From Hyphococcus luteus (lineage in GTDB: Bacteria > Pseudomonadota > Alphaproteobacteria > Caulobacterales > Parvularculaceae), in NCBI RefSeq assembly GCF_002943565.1, contig NZ_PJCH01000015.1, forward strand, positions 682,001 through 746,000: 64,000 nucleotides of DNA, in the 5' to 3' direction. Shown piece by piece: positions 60,836-64,000 of this stretch. The translations under genes were made by a program, and so were the position numbers. The notes under the pieces were generated by a model. It did no database searches. It was not told the DNA's origin and saw nothing but the letters and a program-made list of their open reading frames with translations. Within the stretch, counting starts at the first letter, position 1. The number at the start of each line of letters is the position of its first letter.

Positions 60836-64000
<3,165 letters not shown>

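Overview
The window is high-GC chromosomal DNA, densely coding on both strands. Gene content and gene order point to an alphaproteobacterium. Typical alphaproteobacterial neighbourhoods are present: lysC-ptsP next to ubiG, ispG next to a RodZ-like gene, prfA-prmC near a DUF4167 gene, comF-grxC-nitrilase-DUF1178, and a mutT/peptidyl-prolyl isomerase/secA block. A GTTC-N7-GTTC LexA box of alphaproteobacterial type lies before uvrD, and a VPLPA-CTERM protein and a Flp pilin are encoded. A marine or aquatic lineage near Parvularculales/Caulobacterales is plausible but is inference. No phage, transposase, CRISPR array or rRNA was seen.

Left region (1-11257): a giant secreted adhesin runs off the left edge on the minus strand. 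It has cadherin-like repeats with an exact 291-bp period, then two PA14 and two LamG-like modules. Divergent from it is a type I secretion operon of two tandem ABC permease/ATPases and an HlyD-family adaptor. Both ABC subunits have badly eroded ATPase motifs, with the Walker A lysine changed to Arg in one and to Ala in the other. This is the most unusual feature of the window.

11267-15930: a five-gene minus-strand operon (PepSY-type membrane protein, DUF2271, DUF4198, ApbE flavinyl transferase, membrane-tethered flavodoxin reductase) lies behind two Fur boxes and is probably an iron-linked periplasmic or membrane electron-transfer unit. An aldehyde dehydrogenase follows. 17973-25436: a two-component system leads into a CusA/CzcA-type heavy-metal efflux operon (adaptor, RND pump, DUF3240, outer-membrane factor). 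The same GTTCAG-like operator, GTCAG-N6-GTCAG, occurs before the regulator gene and before the adaptor gene.

25727-31798: a tRNA with CAU anticodon (probably tRNA-Ile2), a SIMPL lipoprotein, an M28 peptidase, a secreted protein of unknown function, a fibro-slime/VPLPA-CTERM protein, a GNAT acetyltransferase and YegP. 31939-37718: SOS-boxed uvrD, an inserted nucleotidyltransferase pair (possible toxin-antitoxin), prmA and an X-Pro aminopeptidase.

37764-64000: mainly housekeeping genes (DUF4167, prmC, prfA, ispG, RodZ/TonB fusion, ptsP, lysC, ubiG, patatin, comF cluster, Flp pilin, mutT, PPIase, secA), ending with an exported amidase and an exported beta-propeller amidohydrolase that runs off the right edge. 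Several palindromic intergenic repeats occur here, and one repeat lies in frame inside prmC.
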